A DNA stretch of 64,000 bases from Heliobacterium chlorum (GCF_014502795.1 NZ_JACVHF010000002.1:186001-250000), one strand, 5' to 3'; positions 50,655 to 59,630 are shown, counted from the first letter of the stretch. Numbers and translations are program-made. Notes: a model not told the origin generated them from the letters alone.

Positions 50655-52103
50655 ATGTCCGACAGGAACCGACGAGAGTTTATTCTTCAGGGAGTGGCAT
50701 GGGGTATCTCCCTGACCGGTCTCACCGGTTGTGCCACTGGAGGAAGTAGGAGGCAAAGCAGCGTTGAACCGAACCGAGGACTAACCACCACTAAACCTCA
50801 AAAGGAAACATTGCCTGATGCTAAGGATATCGATTGGGACTTGCTCATCACCAACGGCAACGTGATCGATGGAACAGGCAAAGGGGGGTTCCGAGGAACA
50901 GTGGCGGTGACGAAGGACCGGATTGCTTCTGTGCTCGAAGGCAGCGCCAACATCGATCATTCGATAGTGTATGTCGGAACAGAGCGATACCGATTAAAAC
51001 CGGACTGCAAAGTGATTCTTGCAGACGGTGCTTGCGTTACTCCCGGCTTTATCGATGTACATACCCATAACGAAGAATACCTGAGGACAAATCCCCGGGC
51101 CGAAATACGTCTCCTACAAGGGGTGACCTCGCAAATCGGAGGAAATTGTGGCGAATCGGTCGACGACATTCCTCGTTTTTACCAGCTTCTCGGCGATTTG
51201 GGCATAAACTATGGGCAGTTGATGGGTTATCGAAATCTACGCCGCTTGGCCATGGGAGAGGAAGCAGAGCGTGAGGCCACCGGGAGAGAAATCGATCGAA
51301 TGGTCGATCTATTGCAGCAAGGTCTTCAGGCAGGTTCTCCGGGTCTGTCTTTCGGTTTGGAATATGCACCTCAATCATCAGCCACAGGGCGGGAACTAAA
51401 AAAACTCGCTCAAACGCTGGCCAATCAGAAAGGGATCATGGCTACCCATATACGAAGTGAATCGGATCAGCTATTAGAGTCCATCGACGAGATGACGGAG
51501 ATAGCTCTGGAGTCGGGTGTTTCCTGGCAGTACAGCCATGTGAAGGCTCTTTTTCAAGACAATTGGGACAAGTATCCGGCAGTGCTCGAACGGATAAGCA
51601 ATGCAAATGCTAAGGGAGTCGACCTCTGGGGGGACATGTACCTCTATGATTTTTCTTCCTGGGATTTTGGTACTGGACGCATTTCCATCTCGGAAGAGAA
51701 TATTCAATTGGGACTAGCCCATCCCCGTATATTTATCGCCAGCGATTCCGGCCTTTACGCGAACGGAAAAGTCACCCATCCACGCGCCTACGGCAACTTT
51801 CCCAGGATGTTGGCTCGTTATGTCCGCGATCGACAAGTGATTTCTCTGGAAGAAGCCGTCGCCAAGATGAGTAATCTGCCGGCTCAACGTTTCCGGATCT
51901 CCCGTCGAGGGAAAATAGCTCCCGGTTACAAGGCAGATCTACTTGTTTTTCGATTGGAGGATGTACAAGATCGGGCGAAACGGAATAAACCGAATCTACT
52001 GCCCGTAGGGATGAGGTATGTTTTTGTCAACGGCCAGGCAGCAGTCATGGAAGGAGAACCGACGGGGTGCCGAGCTGGTCAGCCTTTGCAGTTTAATTCA
52101 TGA
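50655..52103 (+). CDS. D-aminoacylase-type amidohydrolase, exported lipoprotein
   Basis: 482 residues. The N-terminus has NRREFILQGVAWGISLTGLTGC, a signal with an RR pair and a lipobox ending at Cys26, so the mature enzyme is likely a surface lipoprotein, possibly Tat-exported. The amidohydrolase metal site begins with FIDVHTHNEEY. Later blocks THIRSESDQLLES, YSHVKAL and FIASDSG match N-acyl-D-amino-acid deacylases and related D-aminoacylases. The natural substrate, D-amino-acid amides from wall or peptides, is inferred only. ATG at 50655 has GGGAAGGGGA upstream. Confidence 0.88.
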   Translation: MSDRNRREFILQGVAWGISLTGLTGCATGGSRRQSSVEPNRGLTTTKPQKETLPDAKDIDWDLLITNGNVIDGTGKGGFRGTVAVTKDRIASVLEGSANIDHSIVYVGTERYRLKPDCKVILADGACVTPGFIDVHTHNEEYLRTNPRAEIRLLQGVTSQIGGNCGESVDDIPRFYQLLGDLGINYGQLMGYRNLRRLAMGEEAEREATGREIDRMVDLLQQGLQAGSPGLSFGLEYAPQSSATGRELKKLAQTLANQKGIMATHIRSESDQLLESIDEMTEIALESGVSWQYSHVKALFQDNWDKYPAVLERISNANAKGVDLWGDMYLYDFSSWDFGTGRISISEENIQLGLAHPRIFIASDSGLYANGKVTHPRAYGNFPRMLARYVRDRQVISLEEAVAKMSNLPAQRFRISRRGKIAPGYKADLLVFRLEDVQDRAKRNKPNLLPVGMRYVFVNGQAAVMEGEPTGCRAGQPLQFNS

Positions 52104-52122
52104 GATTAGCGTCGATTCAAAG

Positions 52123-52707
52123 TTAGCTGCCTTTATCTTTGCTGGTTTCTTTATCTCCGCCGCTACCGCCACCGCCGCTGCTCCCGCCGCCTTCACCGCC
52201 TCCCTCGCCGCCGCCTTCACTGCCGCCACCGCTTTTGCCTCCTTGGGCTTTCGCTGCTGCCTGGATTTTCTTCTTAACATCCGGATCGTCCATAGCGTCT
52301 TTGACCGTATCCTTTATTGACTTTTTTACTTCTTTTTCTTTCATGGCTAAGGCAAGCTGTTCTTGAAACTTGGAACTCATCAGCATTTCCTGGAATGTTT
52401 TCATAAACTTTGGATCTTGCGATAAAACCATCGTCTGAAATTCGGGGTCCCGAATCATGCGCGCCAGCCGTTGTTGATATTCGTCAGTTTTTATAATGTC
52501 CAGCATCATGGCCTTCATGTTTTGATATTCCGGTTGTTGCTGCTGGACTTGGCCTTGCTGTCCTTGTTGGCTTTGACCTTGTTGCCCTTGCTGCCCCTGT
52601 TGCTGTCCTTGGCCTTGAGACTCAGCGGGGCGGCGCTGTGGAGAACAAGAAGTGATGCCTGTAATCAGAATAAAAGCAATCACAAGTAACCAGAGTAAGC
52701 GCTGCAT
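52123..52707 (-). CDS. gerD: Spore germination lipoprotein GerD
   Basis: 194 residues. The signal peptide ends with a lipobox at Cys21. A glutamine/glycine-rich repeat tract follows, then the GerD core with MMLDIIKTDEYQQRLARMI and FQTMVLSQDPKFMKTFQEMLMSSKFQEQ, and a C-terminal glycine/glutamate-rich tail. GerD helps assemble germinant receptors in the spore inner membrane. The Gly-rich tail and QG repeats are longer than in Bacillus GerD. Convergent with the amidohydrolase gene. Confidence 0.82.
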   Translation of the reverse strand: MQRLLWLLVIAFILITGITSCSPQRRPAESQGQGQQQGQQGQQGQSQQGQQGQVQQQQPEYQNMKAMMLDIIKTDEYQQRLARMIRDPEFQTMVLSQDPKFMKTFQEMLMSSKFQEQLALAMKEKEVKKSIKDTVKDAMDDPDVKKKIQAAAKAQGGKSGGGSEGGGEGGGEGGGSSGGGGSGGDKETSKDKGS

Positions 52708-52869
52708 GTAGTAATCCCCCCTTTATGCTTTCAATGGTAAAGTACCCGTTCTGGAAGACCCTATTCTTCTACCTTTTCAGGAAAACAAATGGATATTAAT
52801 GGAGGGAATAAACTGTATACTCCCTTGTTGTCGAACATATAATAAAGACATCAAAGGGGGGTGAACTCC

Positions 52870-53787
52870 TTGGTTCAGATCTTATCTATCGGTGCAAGCC
52901 GTGATCTGGATGAACTAGGTTACCGGCTCACCTGCGAACTGACTGAACTGGCCGGAGAAGGATGGCAGTTCGGTACCCGCCGGCAATGGTTAAACGGGGT
53001 TCACCAGTTTTCGTGCTACCTCGATGAACACCCCGAAGGCGAATCGCCGGAAGAGATGGCGCTAATCTTGCGCCAATACTGTGCGAGAATGCTAACCGAT
53101 TGGATTCTTGACGTTTGGGAACAGGAACTGGTTGAGAAACGTATTAACAGCGAATATGCTTATTTTTCAGAAGAAGAACGATGGGTCATCGCCGAGAAAG
53201 CGACACAAATATTGAAACAAGAGGAAGAGACCTCGAAGGAATATATCATCTATCGAGTCGGTCGTAGACAGCGGATTCTAGAACGGTTGCTTGATGTGCT
53301 GGTCACCTTTGGAAGAGTTCACATCGACGGCTTCCTTCGATTTCGACTCAGTGATTATTTAGCGACCTTATCCGATTCTGTAGATGTGGCTGTAGACGAA
53401 TATATGATGGAGAAGGAATACAAAGAGTTCGTCAGCTTGTTACGCTATTTCTTGGAGATTCAAGATACACGAGTCCCTGTTGTTCACGTGTATATGCGCC
53501 CCGGTGGTTTTCAACTTCTCGATGAACGTGGAATACCAGTAAACAATGAAATCGTCGAAGGATTTCATCAGGATGTAATAAAGCACGAAGAAATCTGTTT
53601 CGAAGATCTCTTGATCAGCGCTTTAGTTACAGTCGCCCCCGTTCAAGTCGTGATTCATTATACGGAAGGCGTTCCGTCGAGCGAATCAATGCAGACGATA
53701 CAAGCTGTCTTTGGAGACCGATTGCACTATTGCCCAGGCTGTGATCGCTGTTTGGTGTTTCAAGAAAACGTGGTGCTGCAGCGATGA
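52870..53787 (+). CDS. ytxC: Sporulation protein YtxC
   Basis: About 305 residues, soluble and helical. VSLLRYFLEIQDTRVP and LISALVTVAPVQVVIHY match the YtxC family, which is expressed in sporulation and often sits next to thrS, as here. The C-terminal CPGCDRC has three cysteines. TTG at 52870 is 8 bp after the GGGGGG site; the GTG at 52861 would be too close. The biochemical role is unknown. Confidence 0.85.
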   Translation: MVQILSIGASRDLDELGYRLTCELTELAGEGWQFGTRRQWLNGVHQFSCYLDEHPEGESPEEMALILRQYCARMLTDWILDVWEQELVEKRINSEYAYFSEEERWVIAEKATQILKQEEETSKEYIIYRVGRRQRILERLLDVLVTFGRVHIDGFLRFRLSDYLATLSDSVDVAVDEYMMEKEYKEFVSLLRYFLEIQDTRVPVVHVYMRPGGFQLLDERGIPVNNEIVEGFHQDVIKHEEICFEDLLISALVTVAPVQVVIHYTEGVPSSESMQTIQAVFGDRLHYCPGCDRCLVFQENVVLQR

Positions 53788-53799
53788 ACATAGGCAAAA

Positions 53800-53834
53800 G
53801 AGCCCTAGCTAGTCAAACTAGATGGGGCTTTTTT
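53800..53834 (+). terminator. Terminator after ytxC
   Basis: GCCCTAGCTAGT pairs, with mismatches, with ACTAGATGGGGC, followed by six T residues. Confidence 0.75.
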
Positions 53835-53902
53835 CATAAGGGTGCTTGAAGTATCGCGGTTTCTTTTCATAAGGCCAATATGGATTGATGAAAGCGGTTC
53901 GG

Positions 53903-53931
53903 TTGACAAGCCCATATATGAGGTCTAAAAT
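53903..53931 (+). promoter_or_regulatory. thrS promoter
   Basis: TTGACA at 53903-53908 and TAAAAT at 53926-53931 have an ideal 17 bp spacer, giving a leader of only about 70 nt before thrS. Confidence 0.7.
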
Positions 53932-53953
53932 TATATTTTGAGACGGACTTTCG

Positions 53954-53981
53954 CCTCTCGCCTAGCTTCTAAGGCGAGAGG
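53954..53981 (+). promoter_or_regulatory. Hairpin in the thrS leader
   Basis: CCTCTCGCC at 53954-53962 pairs perfectly with GGCGAGAGG at 53973-53981. It has no long T tract and no T-box sequence (no AGGGTGG-type bulge), so it may control translation or stability. Confidence 0.5.
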
Positions 53982-54008
53982 TTTACCTATATGTGAGGAG
54001 GACATACA

Positions 54009-55940
54009 TTGAGTATAGTGAAGGTTACTCTAAAAGATGGTGCCGTTCGGGAATTTCCCCAAGGCACGACGGTTGCGGAAGTGGCTGCGGCCCTCAGCCG
54101 AAAGCTCGCACAGCATGCAGTGGCTGGGAAGCTCGATGGTAAAGTCGTCGGACTAACCACGTCTATCGAAAAAGATGCCTTCGTGGAAATCTTAACTTTC
54201 GATGATCCGGAAGGCCGGGACGTCTATCGTCACTCTTCCTCTCACTTGTTAGCCCAAGCAGTGCAACGGCTTTTCCCGGGTACCCGGTTGGGTATAGGCC
54301 CGGCTATCAACGAAGGCTTCTACTATGACTTTGATTCGGAACACAAGTTTACTCCGGAAGACTTACAAGCCATCGAAAAAGAAATGGACCAGATCATAAA
54401 AGAGGACTTGCCTATTGTCCGGCGCGAAGTCAGCCGTGAAGAAGCGATTCGGTTTTTCCAGGAGATCGGTGAAAGTTACAAAGTCGAACTCGTAGAGGAT
54501 CTGCCGGAAGACGCTGTGATCAGCATGTACAGCCAAGGAGATTTTATCGACCTTTGTGCCGGCCCTCACCTGCCGACAACCGGGCAGATTAAAGCGATGC
54601 GCCTCATGAGCCTGGCTGGGGCCTACTGGCGCGGCAGTGAAAAGAACAAGATGCTACAGCGGATTTACGGTACGTCCTTTCCGAAAAAATCCGAACTGGA
54701 CGATTACCTGCATCGCTTAGAAGAAGCGAAGCGCCGCGATCACCGTAAACTCGGCCAGGAACTAGAATTGTATACGATTATGGAAGAAGGTCCCGGATTC
54801 CCCTTCTTCTTTCCCAAAGGGATGATCATTCGCAACGAACTGGAGAAATACTGGCGTGAGCAACATGCCAAAGCTGGTTACCAGGAGATCCGGACACCGA
54901 TCATCTTGAACCGCTCTCTCTGGGAACGCTCAGGTCATTGGGATCATTATAAAGAGAATATGTATTTCACCCAGATCGATGAGCAGGATTTTTGTGTCAA
55001 ACCGATGAATTGCCCCGGCAGCATGCTCGTCTACAAAAACTCCATTCATTCTTATCGCGATCTGCCCCTGCGCATGGCGGAACTGGGACTAGTTCATCGC
55101 CACGAAATTTCTGGAGCCCTCCATGGTCTGATGCGGGTCCGCTGTTTCACCCAAGATGACGCACACATCTTCATGCTGCCCTCGCAGATCAAAGAAGAGA
55201 TCATGGGTGTCATCGATCTGGTGGACCGGTTCTATAAGACCTTCGGTTTTGACTACCATATCGAATTGTCCACGAAGCCGGAAAAAGCCATGGGCAGTGA
55301 CGATATTTGGGAGCTTGCTACATCGTCTCTGGAAGAGGCATTAAAAGCCAAAGGCATGGATTATAAAATCAATCCGGGCGATGGCGCCTTCTATGGACCG
55401 AAGATCGATTTCCACTTAAAAGATTGCCTCGGCCGGACCTGGCAGTGTGGAACGATCCAACTGGACTTCCAAATGCCGGAGCGGTTCGACCTAACCTACG
55501 TGGGTGAAGATGGGCAGAAACACCGCCCTGTCATGATTCACCGGGTTGTCTTCGGATCTATTGAGCGCTTTATCGGCATCCTTACGGAACACTTTGCCGG
55601 TGCATTCCCAGCCTGGCTGGCCCCGGTGCAGGTGCGGGTGCTGCCGATTACAGACCGTCATCATGCATACGCCCAGAAGGTTCTGGCCCACTTGGCTGAA
55701 CGGGGTATCCGGGCTGAAGTGGATGACCGTAATGAAAAAATCGGTTATAAGATTCGGGAAGGCCAAGTCAAGAAAATCCCGTACCTGTTGGTGGTCGGTG
55801 ACAAGGAAGCTGAGAACGGTGCTGTCGCCGTCCGCAAATACGGAGAAGGGGATAAAGGCGCTTGCGGGCTCGATGAGTTTACGCAGATGCTGATGGAAGA
55901 AATCGAAACGAAGAAAAATCCGGGAAAAGCTTGCTCATAA
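54009..55940 (+). CDS. thrS: Threonyl-tRNA synthetase
   Basis: 643 residues, TTG start with GAGGAGG upstream. Domains in order: TGS (about 1-63), the editing/N2 region with HSSSHLLAQAVQRLFPG (the HxxxH motif) and the class II catalytic core with RIYGTSFPKK. FCVKPMNCPGSMLVYK is motif 2-like, with the zinc-binding cysteine in MNCPGS, and GSIERFIGILTEH is motif 3. A C-terminal anticodon-binding domain follows. Charges tRNA-Thr and edits mischarged serine. In many Firmicutes infC-rpmI-rplT follow, but here it is alone. Confidence 0.97.
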   Translation: MSIVKVTLKDGAVREFPQGTTVAEVAAALSRKLAQHAVAGKLDGKVVGLTTSIEKDAFVEILTFDDPEGRDVYRHSSSHLLAQAVQRLFPGTRLGIGPAINEGFYYDFDSEHKFTPEDLQAIEKEMDQIIKEDLPIVRREVSREEAIRFFQEIGESYKVELVEDLPEDAVISMYSQGDFIDLCAGPHLPTTGQIKAMRLMSLAGAYWRGSEKNKMLQRIYGTSFPKKSELDDYLHRLEEAKRRDHRKLGQELELYTIMEEGPGFPFFFPKGMIIRNELEKYWREQHAKAGYQEIRTPIILNRSLWERSGHWDHYKENMYFTQIDEQDFCVKPMNCPGSMLVYKNSIHSYRDLPLRMAELGLVHRHEISGALHGLMRVRCFTQDDAHIFMLPSQIKEEIMGVIDLVDRFYKTFGFDYHIELSTKPEKAMGSDDIWELATSSLEEALKAKGMDYKINPGDGAFYGPKIDFHLKDCLGRTWQCGTIQLDFQMPERFDLTYVGEDGQKHRPVMIHRVVFGSIERFIGILTEHFAGAFPAWLAPVQVRVLPITDRHHAYAQKVLAHLAERGIRAEVDDRNEKIGYKIREGQVKKIPYLLVVGDKEAENGAVAVRKYGEGDKGACGLDEFTQMLMEEIETKKNPGKACS

Positions 55941-55957
55941 TCTAAATGAACCGAATG

Positions 55958-55993
55958 GAGCCGCTAACGATGTTAGTGGCTCTTGTTTTTTAT
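55958..55993 (+). terminator. thrS terminator
   Basis: GAGCCGCTAAC at 55958-55968 pairs with GTTAGTGGCTC at 55972-55982 around a 3-base loop, followed by TTGTTTTTTA. Confidence 0.88.
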
Positions 55994-56062
55994 AGACCTA
56001 TTTGGAGAAAGGAACCAAGCTAAAGTTCGATAACATACAATGAAAATAAAGGAGGTATTTCT

Positions 56063-56461
56063 TTGGAGTGTCATAAAAGAAAGAAAAGCCCTAAAAGAAG
56101 AGCCTCTTTTTGTTCAATTCCATCTGATTTTTCGCACCATTGTCATCAACCCGATTCCGGTGAATCATACTATCTTCGTCGACAGGACTATCCGCCGAAC
56201 CATCACTGTCGAAATACCAATGACAGGTACCACCGTTCTTATGACGACCTAATTGGCTATATCAACAGATGCTGTGAGGAACATTCGAAAGCTTATAGTA
56301 AGTATTATTCATGCTGTTACAGTAGGGAATACTGTGACGACTACTGTAACGATGAGGACCTTAACATTTGTAATCATAAAGAACATCATGATCGGTTACT
56401 ACCAAAAGATAGGTGCTGTTGTTGCTGCAGTTGTTGTCGTCGATGTAATAATGAATACTAA
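56063..56461 (+). CDS. Cys/His/Tyr-rich protein, possible spore-coat protein
   Basis: 132 residues from TTG at 56063, with AAAGGAGGT exactly placed upstream. The sequence is extraordinarily rich in Cys (over 20), His and Tyr and has no hydrophobic core: HHCHQPD, YYSCCYSREYCDDYC and the tail CCCCCSCCRRC. Such composition is typical of cross-linked spore-coat or exosporium proteins or of metal-binding proteins. Two other ORFs overlap in another frame but lack ribosome sites. The next gene is also cysteine-rich. Function inferred from composition only. Confidence 0.65.
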   Translation: MECHKRKKSPKRRASFCSIPSDFSHHCHQPDSGESYYLRRQDYPPNHHCRNTNDRYHRSYDDLIGYINRCCEEHSKAYSKYYSCCYSREYCDDYCNDEDLNICNHKEHHDRLLPKDRCCCCCSCCRRCNNEY

Positions 56462-56494
56462 CTTTTTAAGTTACTAGAATTCCTCTCGGGAAGG

Positions 56495-56526
56495 GCCGCT
56501 GATGTAAATCGGCGGCTTTTGATTTG
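56495..56526 (+). terminator. Terminator after the Cys/His-rich gene
   Basis: GCCGCTGAT at 56495-56503 pairs, with one G-T pair, with ATCGGCGGC at 56508-56516, then TTTTGATTT. Confidence 0.75.
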
Positions 56527-56656
56527 TCTATCAACGACCTGTGAGGTTACGAGATATGTTGGAAACGGTGTTTTGAAAAATGTAGCGAATTAAGAGACGA
56601 TACATATAATGGGAGTGAATAAACGGGCGTTGTTTACGATGAAAGGGTGATGCTCC

Positions 56657-57229
56657 CTGGACTGTACTATAAAAGATGCATCGACCTCTGTGACGGTAGG
56701 TCCCAACGAGGTAACCTGTACATTGGTCGAGTTACCTTGTGAAACGCCAATACCTGGAGAAATTGAATTCGAATGCTGCGTCCTCTTACGAAAAGTAATT
56801 CCGATCCAACTGGAAGCAAATCTGGTTTGTGAAAAAGACAAGTGTGAAGAGATCATAGGGCCACCGGTCTGTATCATCGCATCAGAAATTGTGTTTAAAG
56901 AATCAAAATGTTGTTGTACAAAACAACGGATTAAGGTGTTCGGAATCCCCAAATCGGCTGTAATCGTCGCCTGCCACCCGTTGAACGTTGTGAAACATAT
57001 TGAAATGATCGGAAACGATAATCCTCATTGCTTAGCTAATGTGAAAGTGACCGTTTGCTTTGATGCTGTAGTCATATTTTCGGCCGTCGTAGAGGGTAAA
57101 ACTCGCATTGTTTCACGGCAGTTCTGTAACTTAAGCTGTCATTGTTACTTTTGCGTACCCGAACCTAAAGAAGGGACTCTTGTCGCTAAAGTAAAGATTA
57201 GGACCAAGACACCGGTATGCTGGATTTAA
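56657..57229 (+). CDS. Cysteine-rich beta-type protein, possible spore-surface protein
   Basis: About 190 residues with 19 cysteines spread through beta-like segments (VTCTLVELPCETPIPGEIEFECC, then KESKCCCTKQRIKVF and CNLSCHCYFC). No signal peptide or membrane helix. The first ordinary start in the frame is GTG at 56690, which has no ribosome site. AAAGGGTGA lies just before a CTG at 56657, following an in-frame stop at 56648, so initiation at CTG is possible and I use it provisionally. The family is not recognised; the neighbourhood suggests coat or exosporium. Confidence 0.5.
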   Translation: MDCTIKDASTSVTVGPNEVTCTLVELPCETPIPGEIEFECCVLLRKVIPIQLEANLVCEKDKCEEIIGPPVCIIASEIVFKESKCCCTKQRIKVFGIPKSAVIVACHPLNVVKHIEMIGNDNPHCLANVKVTVCFDAVVIFSAVVEGKTRIVSRQFCNLSCHCYFCVPEPKEGTLVAKVKIRTKTPVCWI

Positions 57230-57259
57230 TCGGTAAAAAAATGGATATGTCAAAGGTAA

Positions 57260-57304
57260 GCGTGCATTCAAAGTTTAAACAGTGAATGCACGCTTTCGTT
57301 TTTC
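57260..57304. terminator. Bidirectional terminator
   Basis: GCGTGCATTCA at 57260-57270 pairs perfectly with TGAATGCACGC at 57283-57293, followed by TTTCGTTTTTC. It separates the cysteine-rich gene from the opposing UXS gene. Confidence 0.88.
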
Positions 57305-58282
57305 TTATATTTCTTTAAGGGCTTGAAAAGTGGTTAGAATGTTCATCAAGCCTTGCCGTAAAGTAACTTTAGGTTCCCAAGAGAGTAATTGTTTCGCCAA
57401 GGTGATATCCGGTTTCCGCTGCTTCGGATCATCTGATGGCAGAGGTAAAAAAGATAAATGTGACGAACTTCCGGTCAATTCAAGGACGATCCTTGCCAAC
57501 TCGAGCATGGAATACTCCTCAGGGTTGCCCAAATTAATCGGGTGAGCATAATCCGATTCCATCACCAACAACAATCCATCTATCAAGTCATCAATGTATT
57601 GAAAACTGCGGGTTTGGGTTCCGTCCCCATAGATAGTGAGCGGTTTTTCCTCGAGAGCTTGAACGATAAAGTTAGTGATGACACGGCCATCATTCGGACG
57701 CATCCGAGGTCCGTAGGTATTAAAAATACGGACAATGCGAGTTTCAACAGCATACTTGCGATGATATTCCATCGTGAGGGCTTCCGCAAAACGCTTACTC
57801 TCGTCATAGCATGCTCTTTCTCCGACGGGATTCACGTTTCCCCAATAGGATTCCTTTTGGGGGTGCATCGATGGATCGCCATATACTTCAGAGGTGCTGG
57901 TCAACAGAAATCGCGATCCTTTTTTTTTCGCCATATCCAACATGTTCTTAGTACCCATGCTATTGATTAACATGGTATCGATACTCAACCGCTGATAATC
58001 TGGGGGACTCGCCGGTGAGGCAATATGCCAGATGAAATCGTAATCTTGATCAGGGATCACAGTAGTATCCGACAAATCACCTTGAATGAAACGGAAGAGT
58101 TCCGGTTGTTCCAGGGCATGACAGAGGTTCTCACAGGAGCCTGTAGATAAATTGTCAATGCCGATAATGTTATGACCTTTTTGGATCAATCGATCGACGA
58201 GATGACTTCCGACAAAACCTGCACACCCTGAAACGAGTGACAGTGGTTGTTTTGAATTACGAACCGATGCCATAGTAGACAA
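57305..58282 (-). CDS. UDP-glucuronate decarboxylase (UDP-xylose synthase)
   Basis: 325 residues. Extended SDR enzyme that converts UDP-glucuronate to UDP-xylose with bound NAD. GCAGFVGSHLVDRL binds NAD, SPASPPDYQ, LTSTSEVYGDP and RACYDESKRFAEAL carry the catalytic Tyr-x3-Lys, and RIFNTYGPRMRPNDGRVI plus QTRSFQYIDDLI are near-diagnostic for UXS as opposed to epimerases. TTG at 58282 fits the GGAGG upstream and overlaps the end of ugd by 26 bp, so translation is coupled. It uses the product of ugd as substrate. Confidence 0.93.
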   Translation of the reverse strand: MSTMASVRNSKQPLSLVSGCAGFVGSHLVDRLIQKGHNIIGIDNLSTGSCENLCHALEQPELFRFIQGDLSDTTVIPDQDYDFIWHIASPASPPDYQRLSIDTMLINSMGTKNMLDMAKKKGSRFLLTSTSEVYGDPSMHPQKESYWGNVNPVGERACYDESKRFAEALTMEYHRKYAVETRIVRIFNTYGPRMRPNDGRVITNFIVQALEEKPLTIYGDGTQTRSFQYIDDLIDGLLLVMESDYAHPINLGNPEEYSMLELARIVLELTGSSSHLSFLPLPSDDPKQRKPDITLAKQLLSWEPKVTLRQGLMNILTTFQALKEI

Positions 58283-59630
58283 AACCGATCGCCTCCATAC
58301 CCTTCTTATCTAAGACATTGCGTCCGTCCACAACCACCTTGTGCTTCATTTTGTCGTAGACCGTTTTCCAATCTAGATGAGTAAATTGGTCCCATTCAGT
58401 GACTAAGATGAGGCCGTCCAGCGAATTGACTAAGTCGTATTCATCATTCGCGTATTTTATGGGGAGGCTTGGGAAATTCGCCCTAAAATGATTCATAGCG
58501 ACGGGATCGTAGACTTTAACGATGGCATGTAAGTCGATCAACTTTTTAATAATTTCTATAGAGGGAGCATCCCGTAAGTCATCTGTATCCGGTTTGAAGG
58601 AAAGACCGAGTATACCGATAGACTTGCCGCGCAAAGACTTCAAGTATGACTGGAGCTTTAGAATAGGCACTGTGCGTTGCAGGGAATTCGACTCCAATAC
58701 AGCCGTTAATACTCTCGGGTTGTAACCAGAGGCATTGGCATCAAATACTAATCCTTTCAAGTCTTTACCGAAACAACTGCCTCCCCAACCTAAGCCTGAC
58801 TTTAAAAAGTGAGGCCCTATCCGTCGATCTAAACCGATTCCGCGACTGATGTCGTGTATATTTCCGCCTAAGCGGTCAGAAATATTGGCGATTTCGTTAA
58901 TAAAAGAGATTTTCATCGCTAGAAAAGCGTTAGAGGCATATTTGATTAATTCCGAACTGATGGGATCTACCTTTATCAGTGGGACTTGAGAAAAGCCTTC
59001 TGGACGAGGGGGGATGGTGGGAGGGGGATTGAAACTTTGATCTAAGAGAGGGCGATAGAGTAACTCCAGTCGTGCTAACGCTTCTGTGTTTTCGCTCCCG
59101 ATGACGATACGGTCAGGATAAAAAAAATCGATAATGGCGCTTCCCTCGCGCAGAAATTCCGGATTACTGGCCACTGCAAAATGGACGCTATCATTACCGG
59201 ATTGATAAACCCCTTCTTCGATCATCTTCTGAACGATTTTATGGGAGCCGACGGGGACCGTGCTTTTATTGATAATTACCGGAGATTTATCAGGGGTGAG
59301 AAGTTTCCCGATAGATGTGGCAGCTTTACAAACGTATTCCAGATTAACGGCACCGCTTACCTGGTCTGTTGGTGTGCCCACAGTAATAAAGATAAAATCG
59401 GCATCGCTTATACAAGTGGATAAATTACTGCTGAAGAGGAGTCTCTTGTTCGTCACCTGTTCCTGAACGATGGGCTCTAAATAAGGCTCAAAAAAGGGAA
59501 CCCGCCCTTTTAATAAGAGGTTGACTTTTTCTTGATCGATGTCATGGCATTTCACCGTGTTCCCTAGCAAAGCTAACGATGCACCAGTCACAAGACCGAC
59601 ATAGCCGGTTCCGATGATGGCAACGTTCAA
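58257..59630 (-). CDS. ugd: UDP-glucose 6-dehydrogenase
   Basis: 457 residues. Oxidises UDP-glucose to UDP-glucuronate with two NAD+. The N-terminal VAIIGTGYVGLVTGASLALLGN is the NAD-binding site; SNPEFLREGSAI and the catalytic-cysteine block GWGGSCFGKDLKG follow (Gly for the common Pro after CF). TTG at 59630 has a properly spaced GAGGTG. It forms an operon with the UXS gene and is divergent from the GT61 gene, marking a polysaccharide locus. Confidence 0.95.
   Translation of the reverse strand: MNVAIIGTGYVGLVTGASLALLGNTVKCHDIDQEKVNLLLKGRVPFFEPYLEPIVQEQVTNKRLLFSSNLSTCISDADFIFITVGTPTDQVSGAVNLEYVCKAATSIGKLLTPDKSPVIINKSTVPVGSHKIVQKMIEEGVYQSGNDSVHFAVASNPEFLREGSAIIDFFYPDRIVIGSENTEALARLELLYRPLLDQSFNPPPTIPPRPEGFSQVPLIKVDPISSELIKYASNAFLAMKISFINEIANISDRLGGNIHDISRGIGLDRRIGPHFLKSGLGWGGSCFGKDLKGLVFDANASGYNPRVLTAVLESNSLQRTVPILKLQSYLKSLRGKSIGILGLSFKPDTDDLRDAPSIEIIKKLIDLHAIVKVYDPVAMNHFRANFPSLPIKYANDEYDLVNSLDGLILVTEWDQFTHLDWKTVYDKMKHKVVVDGRNVLDKKGMEAIGFVYYGIGS

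Noticed and set aside
52139-52366. Proline/leucine-rich ORF opposite gerD
   Set aside because: It is the antisense of the Gly/Gln-rich repeat tracts of gerD and has no protein-like character.
53835-54008. T-box riboswitch upstream of thrS
   Set aside because: Looked for the AGGGTGG-type antiterminator and specifier loop; neither is present and the leader is too short.
56040-56252. ORFs in another frame over the Cys/His-rich gene (also 56253-56477)
   Set aside because: They lack properly spaced ribosome sites, while the Cys-rich frame has a perfect one at TTG 56063 and runs through both.
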